DNA from: Kocuria marina
GTDB lineage: Bacteria > Actinomycetota > Actinomycetes > Actinomycetales > Micrococcaceae
Assembly (NCBI RefSeq): GCF_000786655.1
Contig: NZ_JROM01000021.1
Location: forward strand, 248,001 to 312,000
DNA: 64,000 nucleotides
Direction: 5' to 3'
Position 1 is the first letter of the stretch, and the number at the start of each line of letters is the position of its first letter. Of the stretch, positions 39,559 through 49,025 are shown piece by piece. A program made the translations under genes and the position numbers. A model generated the notes under the pieces. The model ran no database searches. It was given only the letters and a program-made list of their open reading frames with translations, and was not told the origin of the DNA.

Positions 39559-40722
39559 GTGAGAATCGCATTGGTGGCCGAACAGTTCCTCCCCCACGTC
39601 AACGGTGTCACTCATTCGGTGATCCGCGTCCTGGAACCCCTGCGGGATCACGGGCACGAGGCCATGGTGATCGCCCCCTCCTACGAGAAGACCCTGTTCC
39701 TGGGCTCGGTGGACCACGTGGACGGCGTGCGGATCGAGCGCATCCCGTCCCTGCCGCTCGCGGGCTATCCCGAGGTCCGCGTGGCGAGCTGCACCGTGAG
39801 TCGCATGCAGCGCATCCTGGCCCGCTTCGCCCCGGACGTGGTGCACGTGGCGTCCCCGTTCGTGCTGGGCTGGCAGGCCATCCAGGCCGCCAAGGGTCTG
39901 GGCCTGCCGTGCGTGGCCGTGTACCAGACGGACGTTCCCGGTTACGCCGCCCGGTACGGGGCGTCCGTGCTGGAGACCGCCATGTGGTCCCACGTGCGTG
40001 CGATGCACAACAGTGCGGCCCTCACTCTCGCTCCCTCCACGGCGTCGATCAGCCAGCTCCACGAGCACGGCGTCCAGCGGGTGCACATGTGGCGCCGCGG
40101 CGTGGACACGAGCCGGTTCCGTCCCGCGCTGCGCGATCACGCGTGGCGCGAGCGCGTGGGCGGCGGCAAGCGACTCGTGGGATACGTGGGGCGGTTGGCC
40201 CCCGAGAAGCAGGTCGCGGACCTCGCCGCGATCGACGCCCTGCCGGACACCCGGCTCGTGATCATCGGTTCCGGCCCCGGGGAGGAGTCGCTGCGCTCGG
40301 TATTGCCCAACGCGCACTTCGAGGGCTTCCTCACGGGCACCGAACTCGCCACGGCCATGGCGTCGCTGGACGTGTTCGTGCACCCCGGTGAGCACGAGAC
40401 GTTCTGCCAGACCATCCAGGAAGCCATGGCCTCCGGGGTCCCAGTGGTGGCCGTGGGCCGCGGCGGCCCCCTGGACCTCGTGGACTCCTCGCGCAACGGG
40501 TGGCTCTACGCCCCGGGTGACCTGGCCGGGTTGCGCGAGCGCGTCCGGGACCTCGCGGGCGACGACGCCAAACGCCTCGCCTTCGCGCGCACCGCCCACC
40601 AGTGCGTGCAGGAGCGCACGTGGGGTGCCGTGTGCGAGCAGTTGCTGGGCCACTACGAGCGCGCTCGCACGGTCACCTCCCGGATGCGCGGCACTCGCCG
40701 CAGCGGCCTGCGCACCCCATGA
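39559..40722 (+). CDS. GT4-family glycosyltransferase, GDP-mannose-dependent type
   Basis: Retaining glycosyltransferase of 387 residues with two Rossmann domains. The N-domain begins RIALVAEQFLPHVNGVTHSV, typical of MgtA/PimB-like mannosyltransferases. The donor site has VGRLAPEKQV, and the E-x7-E motif is HETFCQTIQEAMASGVPVVA. No membrane helix is seen, so it would act at the cytoplasmic membrane surface. manC in this window could supply GDP-mannose (inference). The start rests on the leaderless -10 box. Confidence 0.85.
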   Translation: MRIALVAEQFLPHVNGVTHSVIRVLEPLRDHGHEAMVIAPSYEKTLFLGSVDHVDGVRIERIPSLPLAGYPEVRVASCTVSRMQRILARFAPDVVHVASPFVLGWQAIQAAKGLGLPCVAVYQTDVPGYAARYGASVLETAMWSHVRAMHNSAALTLAPSTASISQLHEHGVQRVHMWRRGVDTSRFRPALRDHAWRERVGGGKRLVGYVGRLAPEKQVADLAAIDALPDTRLVIIGSGPGEESLRSVLPNAHFEGFLTGTELATAMASLDVFVHPGEHETFCQTIQEAMASGVPVVAVGRGGPLDLVDSSRNGWLYAPGDLAGLRERVRDLAGDDAKRLAFARTAHQCVQERTWGAVCEQLLGHYERARTVTSRMRGTRRSGLRTP

Positions 40723-40996
40723 GAACCGCCGCCGGGTGCCAGATGTTACTCAACAGAAGCTTGATTAAGTTTTGATGACATTCTCGGTCCGCGCCTGGCT
40801 GGTCCCCCGAATCCACGGATACGCTCGAAGCAGCTTCACGAGATGCGCCCGCGCAACGACAAGGACGTCACCGCGCGCCCAGAGCTCCAACTCGGCGTAC
40901 GCCAACCCTCGGTTCAGGGGTGGATTGGATGACGAAGCGGCCGGGGCCACACGTGTGGTTCCGGCAAGCGACCGGAAAAATCAGAGGCCCGACATC
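40723..40996 (+). promoter_or_regulatory. upstream region of the 92-residue protein, with CCACACGTGTGG palindrome
   Basis: The first part (about 40741-40785) is unusually AT-rich for this genome. Further on, a perfect 12-base palindrome CCACACGTGTGG (40947-40958) sits between CCGG flanks, 39 bases before the start codon; this is a good operator candidate. AGAGG (40983-40987) acts as ribosome binding site. No gene is supportable in the stretch. Confidence 0.5.
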
Positions 40997-41275
40997 ATGA
41001 ACACGACAACCCAGAAATCCCACCCCGACACCCGCGAACAGTGGGTGGACGTCACCGTTCAGGCGGACCCCGCCCGGCACGTGGTGTCCATCACGGGATC
41101 GGACGGTCACGAGCACGAGTACTTCGCGGACGACGCCCGTGAGGTCGCACTCGCCGCACAGCACACACGGGGGCGCGGCCAGTGGTGCGCCAAGTACAGC
41201 AGACTCCTGGTCCCCGGTGCGTCCCGGGTGACCGGCGGGGTGTCCTTCTACAAGCTGGAGCCCTTGCCCGCGTAG
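40997..41275 (+). CDS. small protein of unknown function
   Basis: The 92-residue soluble protein is predicted to be mostly beta: WVDVTVQADPARHVVSITG, EHEYFADDAREVALAAQ, then YSRLLVPGASRVTGG. It has one Cys and no signal peptide. ATG 40997 is chosen for the nearby AGAGG; the frame is open further upstream but reads Arg/Ser-rich non-protein-like sequence across the AT-rich region and palindrome. A strong hairpin follows. I do not recognise a family; a stand-alone regulated gene is suggested by its private operator-like site and terminator. Confidence 0.65.
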   Translation: MNTTTQKSHPDTREQWVDVTVQADPARHVVSITGSDGHEHEYFADDAREVALAAQHTRGRGQWCAKYSRLLVPGASRVTGGVSFYKLEPLPA

Positions 41276-41316
41276 TCCTCGCGAGCACGGTCCCCGCGAC
41301 CGCGAACTCCACGATC

Positions 41317-41354
41317 GGGTGTGGCCCGGGTCCGGACGGACCCGGGCCACACCC
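41317..41354. terminator. 17-bp perfect hairpin
   Basis: GGGTGTGGCCCGGGTCC (41317-41333) pairs perfectly with GGACCCGGGCCACACCC (41338-41354) around a four-base loop. It lies after the 92-residue protein gene and before the end of the convergent transporter pseudogene. No T run follows. Confidence 0.75.
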
Positions 41355-41389
41355 ATGTTCTCAGCCTGCTCGGTTCTTCGCGGCCGTGC

Positions 41390-41527
41390 TCACCGGGCGG
41401 TCGCGTCCCGGTCCTGGGCGATCAGCTCGGCGGCGCGTTCACCGATCATGAAGACCGTGATCTTCGGGTTCACCGTCACGAGCTCGGACATCACCGAGGC
41501 GTCTGCCACGCGCAATCCGCTCACGCC
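41390..41527 (-). pseudogene. 3' end of a GMC oxidoreductase (choline dehydrogenase-like)
   Basis: The last 45 codons of this frame read GLRVADASVMSELVTVNPK then ITVFMIGERAAELIAQD. This matches the C-terminal signature of GMC flavoenzymes such as choline dehydrogenase (VxDASVMP...NTxMIGEKAA), not of a transporter. It is joined in frame to BCCT transporter sequence at about 41528. A deletion apparently removed the rest of the transporter, any gene between, and nearly all of the oxidoreductase. Confidence 0.65.
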
Positions 41528-42309
41528 CTTGACGATCGCATCCAGCAGGAACGCCGTGCGCCCGGTGATGAGCACGTACAGCATGAGCCCGATCGCCAGG
41601 ATGATGCTCAGCTCGGAAAGCCGCCGGATGCCCTTGTCCACGCCCAAGACGCACGAAGCCACCGCCATGAGGACCCCCAGGGCGGTCAGTGCCGACGGCA
41701 CCGCCAGGTTTTCGGGGACGCCGAACAGGTAGCGCAGTCCGAAGTTCAACTGGACCACCCCGATCCCCAGGGACGCGGCCACCCCAAAGATGGTCCCCAG
41801 CAGCGCCGCGGTGTCCACGGCGTCGCCGGCGGCACCGTGGATCCGGCACCCGATCAGGGGTAGAGAGCGGAGCGGATGCTCAGCGGCATGCCGAAGCGGT
41901 AGGCGAAGTAGCCGAATGCCATGCCCATCAGGGCGTACATGGCCCACCCCGTGAACAGGTTGAACTGTGGTTTCGCGTGGTCCGGGCCCATCTTGATGGT
42001 GCCCTGCTTGCTGGCCGCGACCAGGATCACGAACACGATCACGAGAGCGGCCGTGAGGATGTAGAACCACCCGAGCCGGGAGGCGACCCACGCGACCACG
42101 CCGCCGATCACGGCGTCGGCGTGCTCGGGAGCCGCCATGGCCCACGCCGACAGCGCCACGATCAGGGCACCCGCGGCCACGAAGACCCGCCAGTTGACGG
42201 GCAACCGGGGTGGCGCGGGGCGGGGTGGTTCCGCCGAGGAGGGCGGATCCGCGACGGGCGACGAGCCCGGGCGTGGGTGACGGATGGACGAGGAATCGTG
42301 TGTGGTCAC
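41528..42309 (-). pseudogene. BCCT (choline/glycine betaine) transporter, deleted and frameshifted
   Basis: GTG 42309 opens a frame with the BCCT N-terminal helix, a WVASRLGWFYIL helix and ASKQGTIKMGPDHAKPQF. It then jumps to GWAMYALMGMAFGYFAYRFG and IRSALYP. Compared with full BCCT proteins, about 60 residues between these blocks, including part of the substrate path, are missing. After SALYP the frame hits TGA (41854-41856). Similarity resumes one base out of frame as LIGCRIHGAAGDAVDTAALLG, so one C was lost from a C run near 41857. The transporter ends at about 41528 in GMC sequence. It is non-functional. Confidence 0.8.
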
Positions 42310-42357
42310 GTCGTGGATGCGGGTCGGACGTCGGACGACCCGGGGTTGAGGCGTCTT

Positions 42358-42373
42358 ACTACCAGCCGGTAGT
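42358..42373. promoter_or_regulatory. ACTACC/GGTAGT inverted repeat upstream of the transporter remnant
   Basis: A perfect six-base inverted repeat ACTACC (42358-42363)/GGTAGT (42368-42373) lies about 50 bases before the remnant's start codon. It may be the old operator of the choline/betaine operon. Confidence 0.35.
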
Positions 42374-42399
42374 CATGGCACGCCACCTCACTATAGGGG

Positions 42400-42436
42400 A
42401 GGGCCGCGCAGCAGCCGAATGCAGCCGCGCGGCCCT
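42400..42436 (-). terminator. terminator of the 1039-residue protein gene
   Basis: AGGGCCGCGC (42400-42409) pairs with GCGCGGCCCT (42427-42436) with a 17-base loop. It begins about 35 bases after the stop codon of the minus-strand gene at 42471. Confidence 0.6.
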
Positions 42437-42470
42437 CGAGCACGCCCCCGGTTCGCCCGGGACGGGACGC

Positions 42471-45400
42471 TCAGCCCAGCAGCTTGGCCACGAGGGCGCT
42501 CGCGAACTCCTCGGAGACGTCCCCGTAGTTCAGGGAGAAGTCCTCGTCCACGAGCGTGGGCAGCAGCCCCGAGCACAGCACCGTGGCGCGCGCGTATAGC
42601 CCCGGCAGGGCGGCACCGATGGGCACGGAGAGCAAACGCAGCTCGGGATCGTAGCTGACCAGCGCCGTGCCGGTGTCCCGCGCCGCGAGATGCTTGCCGA
42701 GCCCCGAGGACACGGGACGGGCGTGACCCGAGACCACGTCCTCCGCGGTGCGGTAGGCGTAGCGCGTCTTGTGGTGGTGGTTGATCCGGTACAGCCCCGC
42801 CTGGTTGCGGTCGTCCGTGGCCTCCCACGTGGCGTCCGCGGGCACGAACCGTTCCGCGACCCCGTTGTACTGCATCTCCTTCAGCGGCAGTCCCGCGACC
42901 ACGGAGGACAGCGGGGGCAGGGTCTCGAGCATGATGGGCCCGGCGTCGTAGACGACGTCGCACAGCCCTTCGGGCAGGGACTTGCTCAGCGCATCGAGGT
43001 CCACGTCCTGGAGCATGGTGGTGGCGTGGTCCTCCGGGGAGAGCACCACGACCTCACCGCCCTGGGCCTCGACCGCCTGCGTCACGGCGTCCTCCTGGTC
43101 GGTCTTCCACCCGCCCGTGAGCAGGATGGAGCCGTCCACGAGCTGGGTCAGGGCCGGGGAACACACCTGCCAGCGGCGCACCGTCCAGTTCTCGTCCCGG
43201 ATCACCTCCAGGAAACCGAGGGCCTGCAGGTGACCCACGAACCATTCCTCGAAGCGCTCGGAGTCCTCGAGCTGACGCGCCACGATGGACAGGCTCGACC
43301 GCTTGCCGCCACCCAGGAACGTGAGGATGTCCTTGAACGGCGCCCAGGAACCGGGGTACTCGCCCTCGTCCGGACCGATGAACTGCAGCGCCTCGACCGA
43401 ACCCGTCTGACCCACCGCGGAGAGCTTGGTGAGCCGGCCGGGGTAGCGCTTGGTGAGCCCGCAGAACTTGCAGCGCCCGAACACCCACGGCGCCTTGGCC
43501 TTGGGATCCATGGGGGGCAGGAGCACCTTGTGCTTGCCCGTGACCATGCAGGACACGTCCGGGGCCTCGGGCAGCTCGTTGCTGCGCTCGGGGAACATCT
43601 GCCCCTCGGCGGACTCCCACCCGGCGACCTCGGGCACGGGGACCTCGTCCACGGAGACCTCGTGGGGGTCCATGTTGTCGAACGAACCCTGGACGTACTC
43701 GTCCGGGATCTCGTCGCGGGTCAGCGCGGTGACGGGCCACAGCGGCTCCTCCGCCACGTGGACCATCTCGCCGTCGTAGCCCAGGGAGCGCTGGGTGATG
43801 TAGTAGGAGCTGTCCCGCACGCGGAACTCGAGGCGCTGCTTCACGGTGCGCCCGGAACGCAGCACCAGCGTGTAGTCGTTGGGCTTGAGGTGGCCGTCCT
43901 CGCGGGCCAGTTCGGTCCCGCCCAGGCTCACCTGGAACGGTGGCACCCGGGGTGCTGTGAGCTTGGTGCTCGTGAGCTTGAACGAGTGCGGGTTGCGCCA
44001 CTCGCACTCCACGGACAGGGGGTCGTCACTGTCCGAGGTCACGGTCAATTGCGGAGGCCGCAGCGCCGAGAACCGGTCCACGTCCCCGGGGATGCGCAAC
44101 CCACCGGACAGGGTGATCGCCGGGACCAACCGGGGCACCAGGGCCGAGAAGTTGTCGTTGACCGTGAGCGCGGGGTCACCGGCGCGCAGCACCTGGACGT
44201 CGTCGAAGAGCACCCAGCCCTCGGAGACCCCGTTCTCCCCCGGGCCCACCACGCGGTAGTCGGGTGAGGCGGAGTCGTCCAGGATCGCGCGGATCTGATC
44301 CACCCATTCGGGTTGATTGCGCACCATGATCCGGCACGGCCACGCGGCGGGGACGTGATCCACGGAGATGAACGTGTCCGAGTACGCGTCCTTGGCGAAG
44401 ACCACCACGGGACGCGGGTTGCGCGTGAGGGTGAGCTCCCCCGCCGTGATCTGCAACTGCCCGGACAGCAGCGTGTCACTCGTCATGCGCGCGTTGTACG
44501 CGGAGATCCCCAGGAACGCGTCCCCGATGTAGGACAGGAACATGGTGCGCGGACCGGCCGTGGTCGCGAGATCCACCTCGCGCCCGGGCACGAGGCGCTT
44601 GGGCACCACGAAGCCCAGTTCGTAGATGGGGTTGCCCACGTAGTCCGTGCCGTCCGCGAGGGACAGCCCGGGGCTGCGCGACCCCAGGTGACGTGACCCG
44701 CGGGCGGCGGCAGCGGCGTCGTCGTCGGGGGCGGATTCCCACGCGTCCAACTGGGCGAGCGCGACCTGCAGCGCGGGATCGCGCGTGAGGGGGTTGGTCC
44801 AGATGCTGCGCATGCTCTTGGACACGTCCGTGTCCGCGATGTCGAGCCAGAAGTCGATGTAGATCCCGAGCTCCGCGGCGCTCATCCCCTGCGCCGTGGT
44901 CAGCTCGAGGTCCTCGAACATCTGGTGCAGTTGCCGCAGCTCGGACGGGCCGAACAGGGTCTGGGACAGCGCGAGGCCCACGGGGCGGTGGTTCACGGCG
45001 TACGCGGACGGCAACCCGAGCTGGCCGTCGACGGCCTCGAGCCAGTAGCGCAACGCGTCCCAGTAGGTCTCCGAGTCCTTGCGCACCGAGGTCTCGAGCG
45101 CCTTGACGTTGTCCTGGCCCGCTTGCAGCAGCACCGCGAGCGGGAGGTAGAACGTGGACACGGACTTCTTGCCCGTGCGCGCGGCGAGCGCGGACATGTG
45201 CCGCCCGGCCAGGGCGAACAGGGCCAGCAGGGCCACGATGGGCGGCGGGCCGATCTTGGTGAGGTCCTCGAGCTGGCGCCGGGACATCCGGTACCACGCC
45301 TCGGTGAGCTTGTTGAAGGCGTCGAACACGGAGCGGCGGGAGCCGTCCGTCACGAGCAGCGGCGTCACGGAGTCCGCGAGCGCGCGCAGCGTGGCGGGGC

Positions 45401-45590
45401 CGTCCAGGCCGAAGTCGGAACCGATCTGCTCGAGCATCTTCTCGTCCAGGTCCAGGTGGACCAGTTCCCCGGCCCTCCTGGGGCCGAAGAATGCCCGCGC
45501 CACGGCGTCGTTCCAGCGCAGGTACTCGACTTCCTGGGGTCCGGATGCCATTGCGTGGTCCCCCGTGTGGAAACCGGCAGCGTCAGCCAC
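42471..45590 (-). CDS. large unrecognised protein (1039 aa), divergent partner of SNF2 ATPase
   Basis: No catalytic motif is recognised. Residues ~20-290 are helix-rich, starting YLRWNDAVARAFFGPRRAG. The middle (about 310-640) is rich in predicted strands, with repeated Ig-like patterns such as VPAITLSGGLRIPG. A Zn-ribbon-like site follows: Cys near 679 in VSCMVTG, then GRCKFCGL near 706. The C-terminal ~300 residues look like a winged helix (FLEVIRDENWTVRRWQV) plus a mixed alpha/beta domain. From memory, the layout recalls large proteins found beside helicases in defence loci; not searched. GTG 45590 (GGAGG upstream) and ATG 45551 are both possible. Codon use matches its neighbours. It diverges from the SNF2 gene across 188 bases. 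Confidence 0.75.
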   Translation of the reverse strand: MADAAGFHTGDHAMASGPQEVEYLRWNDAVARAFFGPRRAGELVHLDLDEKMLEQIGSDFGLDGPATLRALADSVTPLLVTDGSRRSVFDAFNKLTEAWYRMSRRQLEDLTKIGPPPIVALLALFALAGRHMSALAARTGKKSVSTFYLPLAVLLQAGQDNVKALETSVRKDSETYWDALRYWLEAVDGQLGLPSAYAVNHRPVGLALSQTLFGPSELRQLHQMFEDLELTTAQGMSAAELGIYIDFWLDIADTDVSKSMRSIWTNPLTRDPALQVALAQLDAWESAPDDDAAAAARGSRHLGSRSPGLSLADGTDYVGNPIYELGFVVPKRLVPGREVDLATTAGPRTMFLSYIGDAFLGISAYNARMTSDTLLSGQLQITAGELTLTRNPRPVVVFAKDAYSDTFISVDHVPAAWPCRIMVRNQPEWVDQIRAILDDSASPDYRVVGPGENGVSEGWVLFDDVQVLRAGDPALTVNDNFSALVPRLVPAITLSGGLRIPGDVDRFSALRPPQLTVTSDSDDPLSVECEWRNPHSFKLTSTKLTAPRVPPFQVSLGGTELAREDGHLKPNDYTLVLRSGRTVKQRLEFRVRDSSYYITQRSLGYDGEMVHVAEEPLWPVTALTRDEIPDEYVQGSFDNMDPHEVSVDEVPVPEVAGWESAEGQMFPERSNELPEAPDVSCMVTGKHKVLLPPMDPKAKAPWVFGRCKFCGLTKRYPGRLTKLSAVGQTGSVEALQFIGPDEGEYPGSWAPFKDILTFLGGGKRSSLSIVARQLEDSERFEEWFVGHLQALGFLEVIRDENWTVRRWQVCSPALTQLVDGSILLTGGWKTDQEDAVTQAVEAQGGEVVVLSPEDHATTMLQDVDLDALSKSLPEGLCDVVYDAGPIMLETLPPLSSVVAGLPLKEMQYNGVAERFVPADATWEATDDRNQAGLYRINHHHKTRYAYRTAEDVVSGHARPVSSGLGKHLAARDTGTALVSYDPELRLLSVPIGAALPGLYARATVLCSGLLPTLVDEDFSLNYGDVSEEFASALVAKLLG

Positions 45591-45765
45591 AAATCCTCCG
45601 TCTGCGCCGTGCGGCGCGCTCGAAACACGACAATCCCTGTCGATTATAAGTTCCCGCCCGTCGGTGCTTCACTGCCCCGACCCCTCAGTACCCCGCCCCG
45701 GCCGACGACGACGCCGCTGCCCGGCCCCGCGCCCACCGTCGCCCGGCCGTGTCCGCACCGGGCGG

Positions 45766-45771
45766 TACGGT
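45766..45771 (+). promoter_or_regulatory. -10 box, leaderless start of SNF2 gene
   Basis: TACGGT ends seven bases before ATG 45779; no Shine-Dalgarno is present. The gene on the other strand, by contrast, has GGAGG before its start. Confidence 0.5.
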
Positions 45772-45778
45772 AGGTGCC

Positions 45779-48772
45779 ATGGATGGTGCTGCGCAGTTCA
45801 CGGACGCCCGCGGTCCGGGCGCCGCCCCGGACTGGCGCAGCGAACTCTCCCGGATCGTGCCCGGTACGAGCCCGGACAGGGTCGTGGCGGACCCGGAATC
45901 CGGGCCCACGGTGGCCCTCGAACTGGACCTGGCCCGGGTGCAGAACCGCACCCCCAAGGCGTGGCAGGAATCACCCCGGGAGACCCCGCTGAGTCTCACG
46001 GCCCGCCCGGTGCTGCGCGGGCAGCGCCACGGGTGGGTGCACACCGGGATCGACTGGGGCAACCTGGCCTCCCACGCCCGCTCCGGGCACCTGAGCGCGG
46101 AACAACTGGACTGGTTCGAGGAACTGCGAGCGCTTTCCGAGTCCCACCGCGGCAGTTACGCGGCAGACCGGCACCAGCTGCACATGGAGCGCTACACCTC
46201 CCCCCTGTTGTGGCCCATCCTGGGGCGCGCCCGGGGGCTCGGGATCCCGCTGGTCTCCAAGGGCACGGGAGCACCCGTGATCGTGGATCGCGACGGCCGG
46301 TTCGAGGTGCGCGTGGATGCCGGTGAGCACGGTGAGCTCGCACTGCACCCCCAGTTGATCGTGGGTGAGAGCGAGATCCCGCTGCGCTGGACCCGGATCA
46401 TCGGCCAGCCCGGTCACGGGTTGTTCTACCCGGACGCGACCCCCGCGGCCCTGGACACAGCGGAGGACCTCAACCAGTTCCCGTTGCACCTGGTGGCCCT
46501 GGGTACCCGGCTCAATCAGCAGCAGCGCTCCTTCCTGGACCGCGCCGAATCCCTCACGGTCCCGCAGGACGGTGTGGAGGAGTTCTTCGACACCTACTTC
46601 CCCCGGTTGCACCAGAGCATGCACGTGACCGCGGGCGAGGACTCCCTGGTGCTGCCCCAGGTCGCGGACCCCCAGTTCGTGCTCACCCTCCACCACGACG
46701 ACCTCACCGAGCGCGTGGAGTGGGAGTGGGAGTACCAGAAGGGTCGCGAGCGGATCCGATTGCCGTTCCGCCCCCTGGACCCGCTCGGGGACGAGCCCGT
46801 GGCCCGCGAGTCCCGGTGGGAGTCCTCCATGGTCCAGGCCGTGCACCGCCGGATCCCCGAACTGGACTTCAAGCGCAGTTCCTACGCCGCACAGGACGCC
46901 CTGACCCTGTTGCGGGTGTGGTTGCCACTGTTGCGCAAGATCCCCGACCTGCGCATCGTGGAGACCGGCGGGAGTCCCGCGTACCAGGAGGTCACCGAAC
47001 CCACCGAGATCACGGTGTCCACCGCGCCCACCGAGCACCACGACTGGTTCGGCCTGGGTGTCACCATCAGGGTCGGTGAGCACTACCTGCCGTTCTCCCA
47101 GATCTTTCAAGCGCTCGACCGCGGCCAGGACGTGATGTTGCTGCCGGACGGTTCCTACTTCTCCCTGGACCGCCCCGAGTTCACGCGGCTGCGCACGCTC
47201 ATCGCCGAGGCCCGCACCCTGCAGGAGGACAAGGACGCGCCGCTCGCGTTGAACCGTTACCAGGCGAGCCTGTGGGAGCAGTTCGAGGACCTGGCCACGG
47301 ACACCCGCCAGGCCGAGCAGTGGCGCGAGGGCGTGCGGGCACTGACGCACCTGCACGAGATCCCCTCTCCCCCGGTCCCCGAGGCCCTGCAGGCCAATCT
47401 GCGCCCCTACCAGTACGAGGGCTTCCGGTGGCTGAGCTTCCTGTGGGACCACGGGCTGGGCGGGATCCTCGCGGACGACATGGGCCTGGGCAAGACCGTG
47501 CAGACGATCGCCGCGATCCTGCGCGCCACGGACCGGGACCCGCAGCTGCCACCCCATCTGGTGATCGCACCCACCTCCGTGGTGGCCAACTGGTCCGCCG
47601 AGCTGCGCCGTTTCGCGCCGTCCCTGGGGATCACCGTGCTCAACCACACCAAGGACTCGGTGGTCGACGCCGCGGCGCACTCCCACGTGGTCCTCACGTC
47701 CTACGCCCTGTTGCGCCTGGACGCGGAGGCCTACCGCGCGGTCGAGTGGGCCGGTGTGATCATGGACGAGGCCCAGTTCGTCAAGAACCCCCGGACCAAG
47801 GCCTACCGCGCCGTGAAGAACCTGCGGGCGCGCACGTGCCTCGCGATCACCGGCACGCCCATGGAGAACAGCCTCTCGGAACTGTGGTCGTTGCTCTCGC
47901 TCACCGCCCCCGGATTGTTCCCGTCCAAGAAGCGTTTCACCGAGCACTACCAGCGTCCCATCGAACGCGCCATGGACTCGGATGCCCTGGCCCGGTTGCG
48001 CGCCAGGATGCGTCCGTTCATGCTGCGCCGCACCAAGGCGGACGTGGACCTGCAGCTGCCACCCAAACTCGAGCACGTCCTGCCCGTGGGGTTGAACCCC
48101 GAACACCGCAGCGCCTACGACCGCCGGCTGCAGCGCGAACGCGCCAAGATCCTGGGGCTCTTGCGCGACTTCGACAAGAACCGGTTCACGATCTTCCAGT
48201 CGCTGACCACCCTGCGGATGCTCGCGCTGGACCCCGTCCTGGTGGACCCGGAGTCCAAGGCGCAGTCCTCCAAACTGGACGTGCTCTTCGACCAGCTCCC
48301 CCAGCTCGTCCAGGAGGGCCACCGCCCGCTCGTGTTCAGCCAGTTCACGAGCTTCCTGAAGATCGTGGCGCAGCGCCTCGACGACGCCGGGATCGCCTAC
48401 AGCTACCTGGACGGCAGCACGCGGGACCGCGCGGGGGCGCTCGAGAAGTTCCGCAGCGGACGCGCCCCCGTGTTCCTGGTGAGCCTCAAGGCCGGCGGTT
48501 TCGGGATCAACCTCACCGAGGCCGACTACTGCTACCTCCTGGACCCGTGGTGGAATCCCGCGGCGGAGAACCAGGCCGTGGACCGCACCCACCGGATCGG
48601 GCAGACCAAGAAGGTCATGGTCTACCGCATGGTCGCGCAGGGCACGATCGAGGAGAAGGTCATGGACCTCAAGGCCCGCAAGGCGGACCTGTTCGGGGCC
48701 GTGCTCGACGATGAACGGTTCTTCTCCGCCACGCTCGACGCCGAGGACATCCGCGCGCTGGTTGGTGTCTGA
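45779..48772 (+). CDS. SNF2/RapA-type superfamily 2 ATPase (putative helicase)
   Basis: A 997-residue ATP-driven DNA translocase of the bacterial SNF2 group. The first ~530 residues are the variable N-terminal half, with no SWIM zinc finger visible. The ATPase core follows: ILADDMGLGKTVQTIAAIL (motif I, about residue 566), IAPTSVVANW (Ia), VIMDEAQFVKNP (II, DEAQ), ITGTPMENSLSELWSL (III), FSQFTSFLKI (IV), SLKAGGFGINL (V), and DRTHRIGQTKKVMVYRM (VI). All motifs are intact. Typical roles are chromatin/nucleoprotein remodelling, repair or defence. Its only close partner is the divergent 1039-residue gene; a small Cys-rich protein gene follows. Confidence 0.9.
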   Translation: MDGAAQFTDARGPGAAPDWRSELSRIVPGTSPDRVVADPESGPTVALELDLARVQNRTPKAWQESPRETPLSLTARPVLRGQRHGWVHTGIDWGNLASHARSGHLSAEQLDWFEELRALSESHRGSYAADRHQLHMERYTSPLLWPILGRARGLGIPLVSKGTGAPVIVDRDGRFEVRVDAGEHGELALHPQLIVGESEIPLRWTRIIGQPGHGLFYPDATPAALDTAEDLNQFPLHLVALGTRLNQQQRSFLDRAESLTVPQDGVEEFFDTYFPRLHQSMHVTAGEDSLVLPQVADPQFVLTLHHDDLTERVEWEWEYQKGRERIRLPFRPLDPLGDEPVARESRWESSMVQAVHRRIPELDFKRSSYAAQDALTLLRVWLPLLRKIPDLRIVETGGSPAYQEVTEPTEITVSTAPTEHHDWFGLGVTIRVGEHYLPFSQIFQALDRGQDVMLLPDGSYFSLDRPEFTRLRTLIAEARTLQEDKDAPLALNRYQASLWEQFEDLATDTRQAEQWREGVRALTHLHEIPSPPVPEALQANLRPYQYEGFRWLSFLWDHGLGGILADDMGLGKTVQTIAAILRATDRDPQLPPHLVIAPTSVVANWSAELRRFAPSLGITVLNHTKDSVVDAAAHSHVVLTSYALLRLDAEAYRAVEWAGVIMDEAQFVKNPRTKAYRAVKNLRARTCLAITGTPMENSLSELWSLLSLTAPGLFPSKKRFTEHYQRPIERAMDSDALARLRARMRPFMLRRTKADVDLQLPPKLEHVLPVGLNPEHRSAYDRRLQRERAKILGLLRDFDKNRFTIFQSLTTLRMLALDPVLVDPESKAQSSKLDVLFDQLPQLVQEGHRPLVFSQFTSFLKIVAQRLDDAGIAYSYLDGSTRDRAGALEKFRSGRAPVFLVSLKAGGFGINLTEADYCYLLDPWWNPAAENQAVDRTHRIGQTKKVMVYRMVAQGTIEEKVMDLKARKADLFGAVLDDERFFSATLDAEDIRALVGV

Positions 48773-49025
48773 GCGAACCCCGGGGTCCGTTGAGTGCCCT
48801 GCACGGTCCCGATCACGCCGACGGTCGAGCTCGGGCGCACGCGGGAACACCGCGCGGGGTCTTTTCCGTGGAAGTCACACTCCCCCCCGACCTGTCGACC
48901 CGGCACGGTCAGCGGGTTAGCGTGGGCACAGATCACGCCGGCCCCGGCGCACCCGCACCGCGTGCGCGGGCCCCTGACCCGATCCTTGGGTGTTGCGTGA
49001 TCACGGTGTTGGGAGGCACTCGAGC

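Noticed and set aside
42387-42398. CTCACTATAGGG, identical to the 3' part of the phage T7 promoter
   Set aside because: Only 12 bases match and the upstream half of the T7 promoter is absent; there is no vector-like sequence around it, so chance similarity near a terminator is likelier than contamination.
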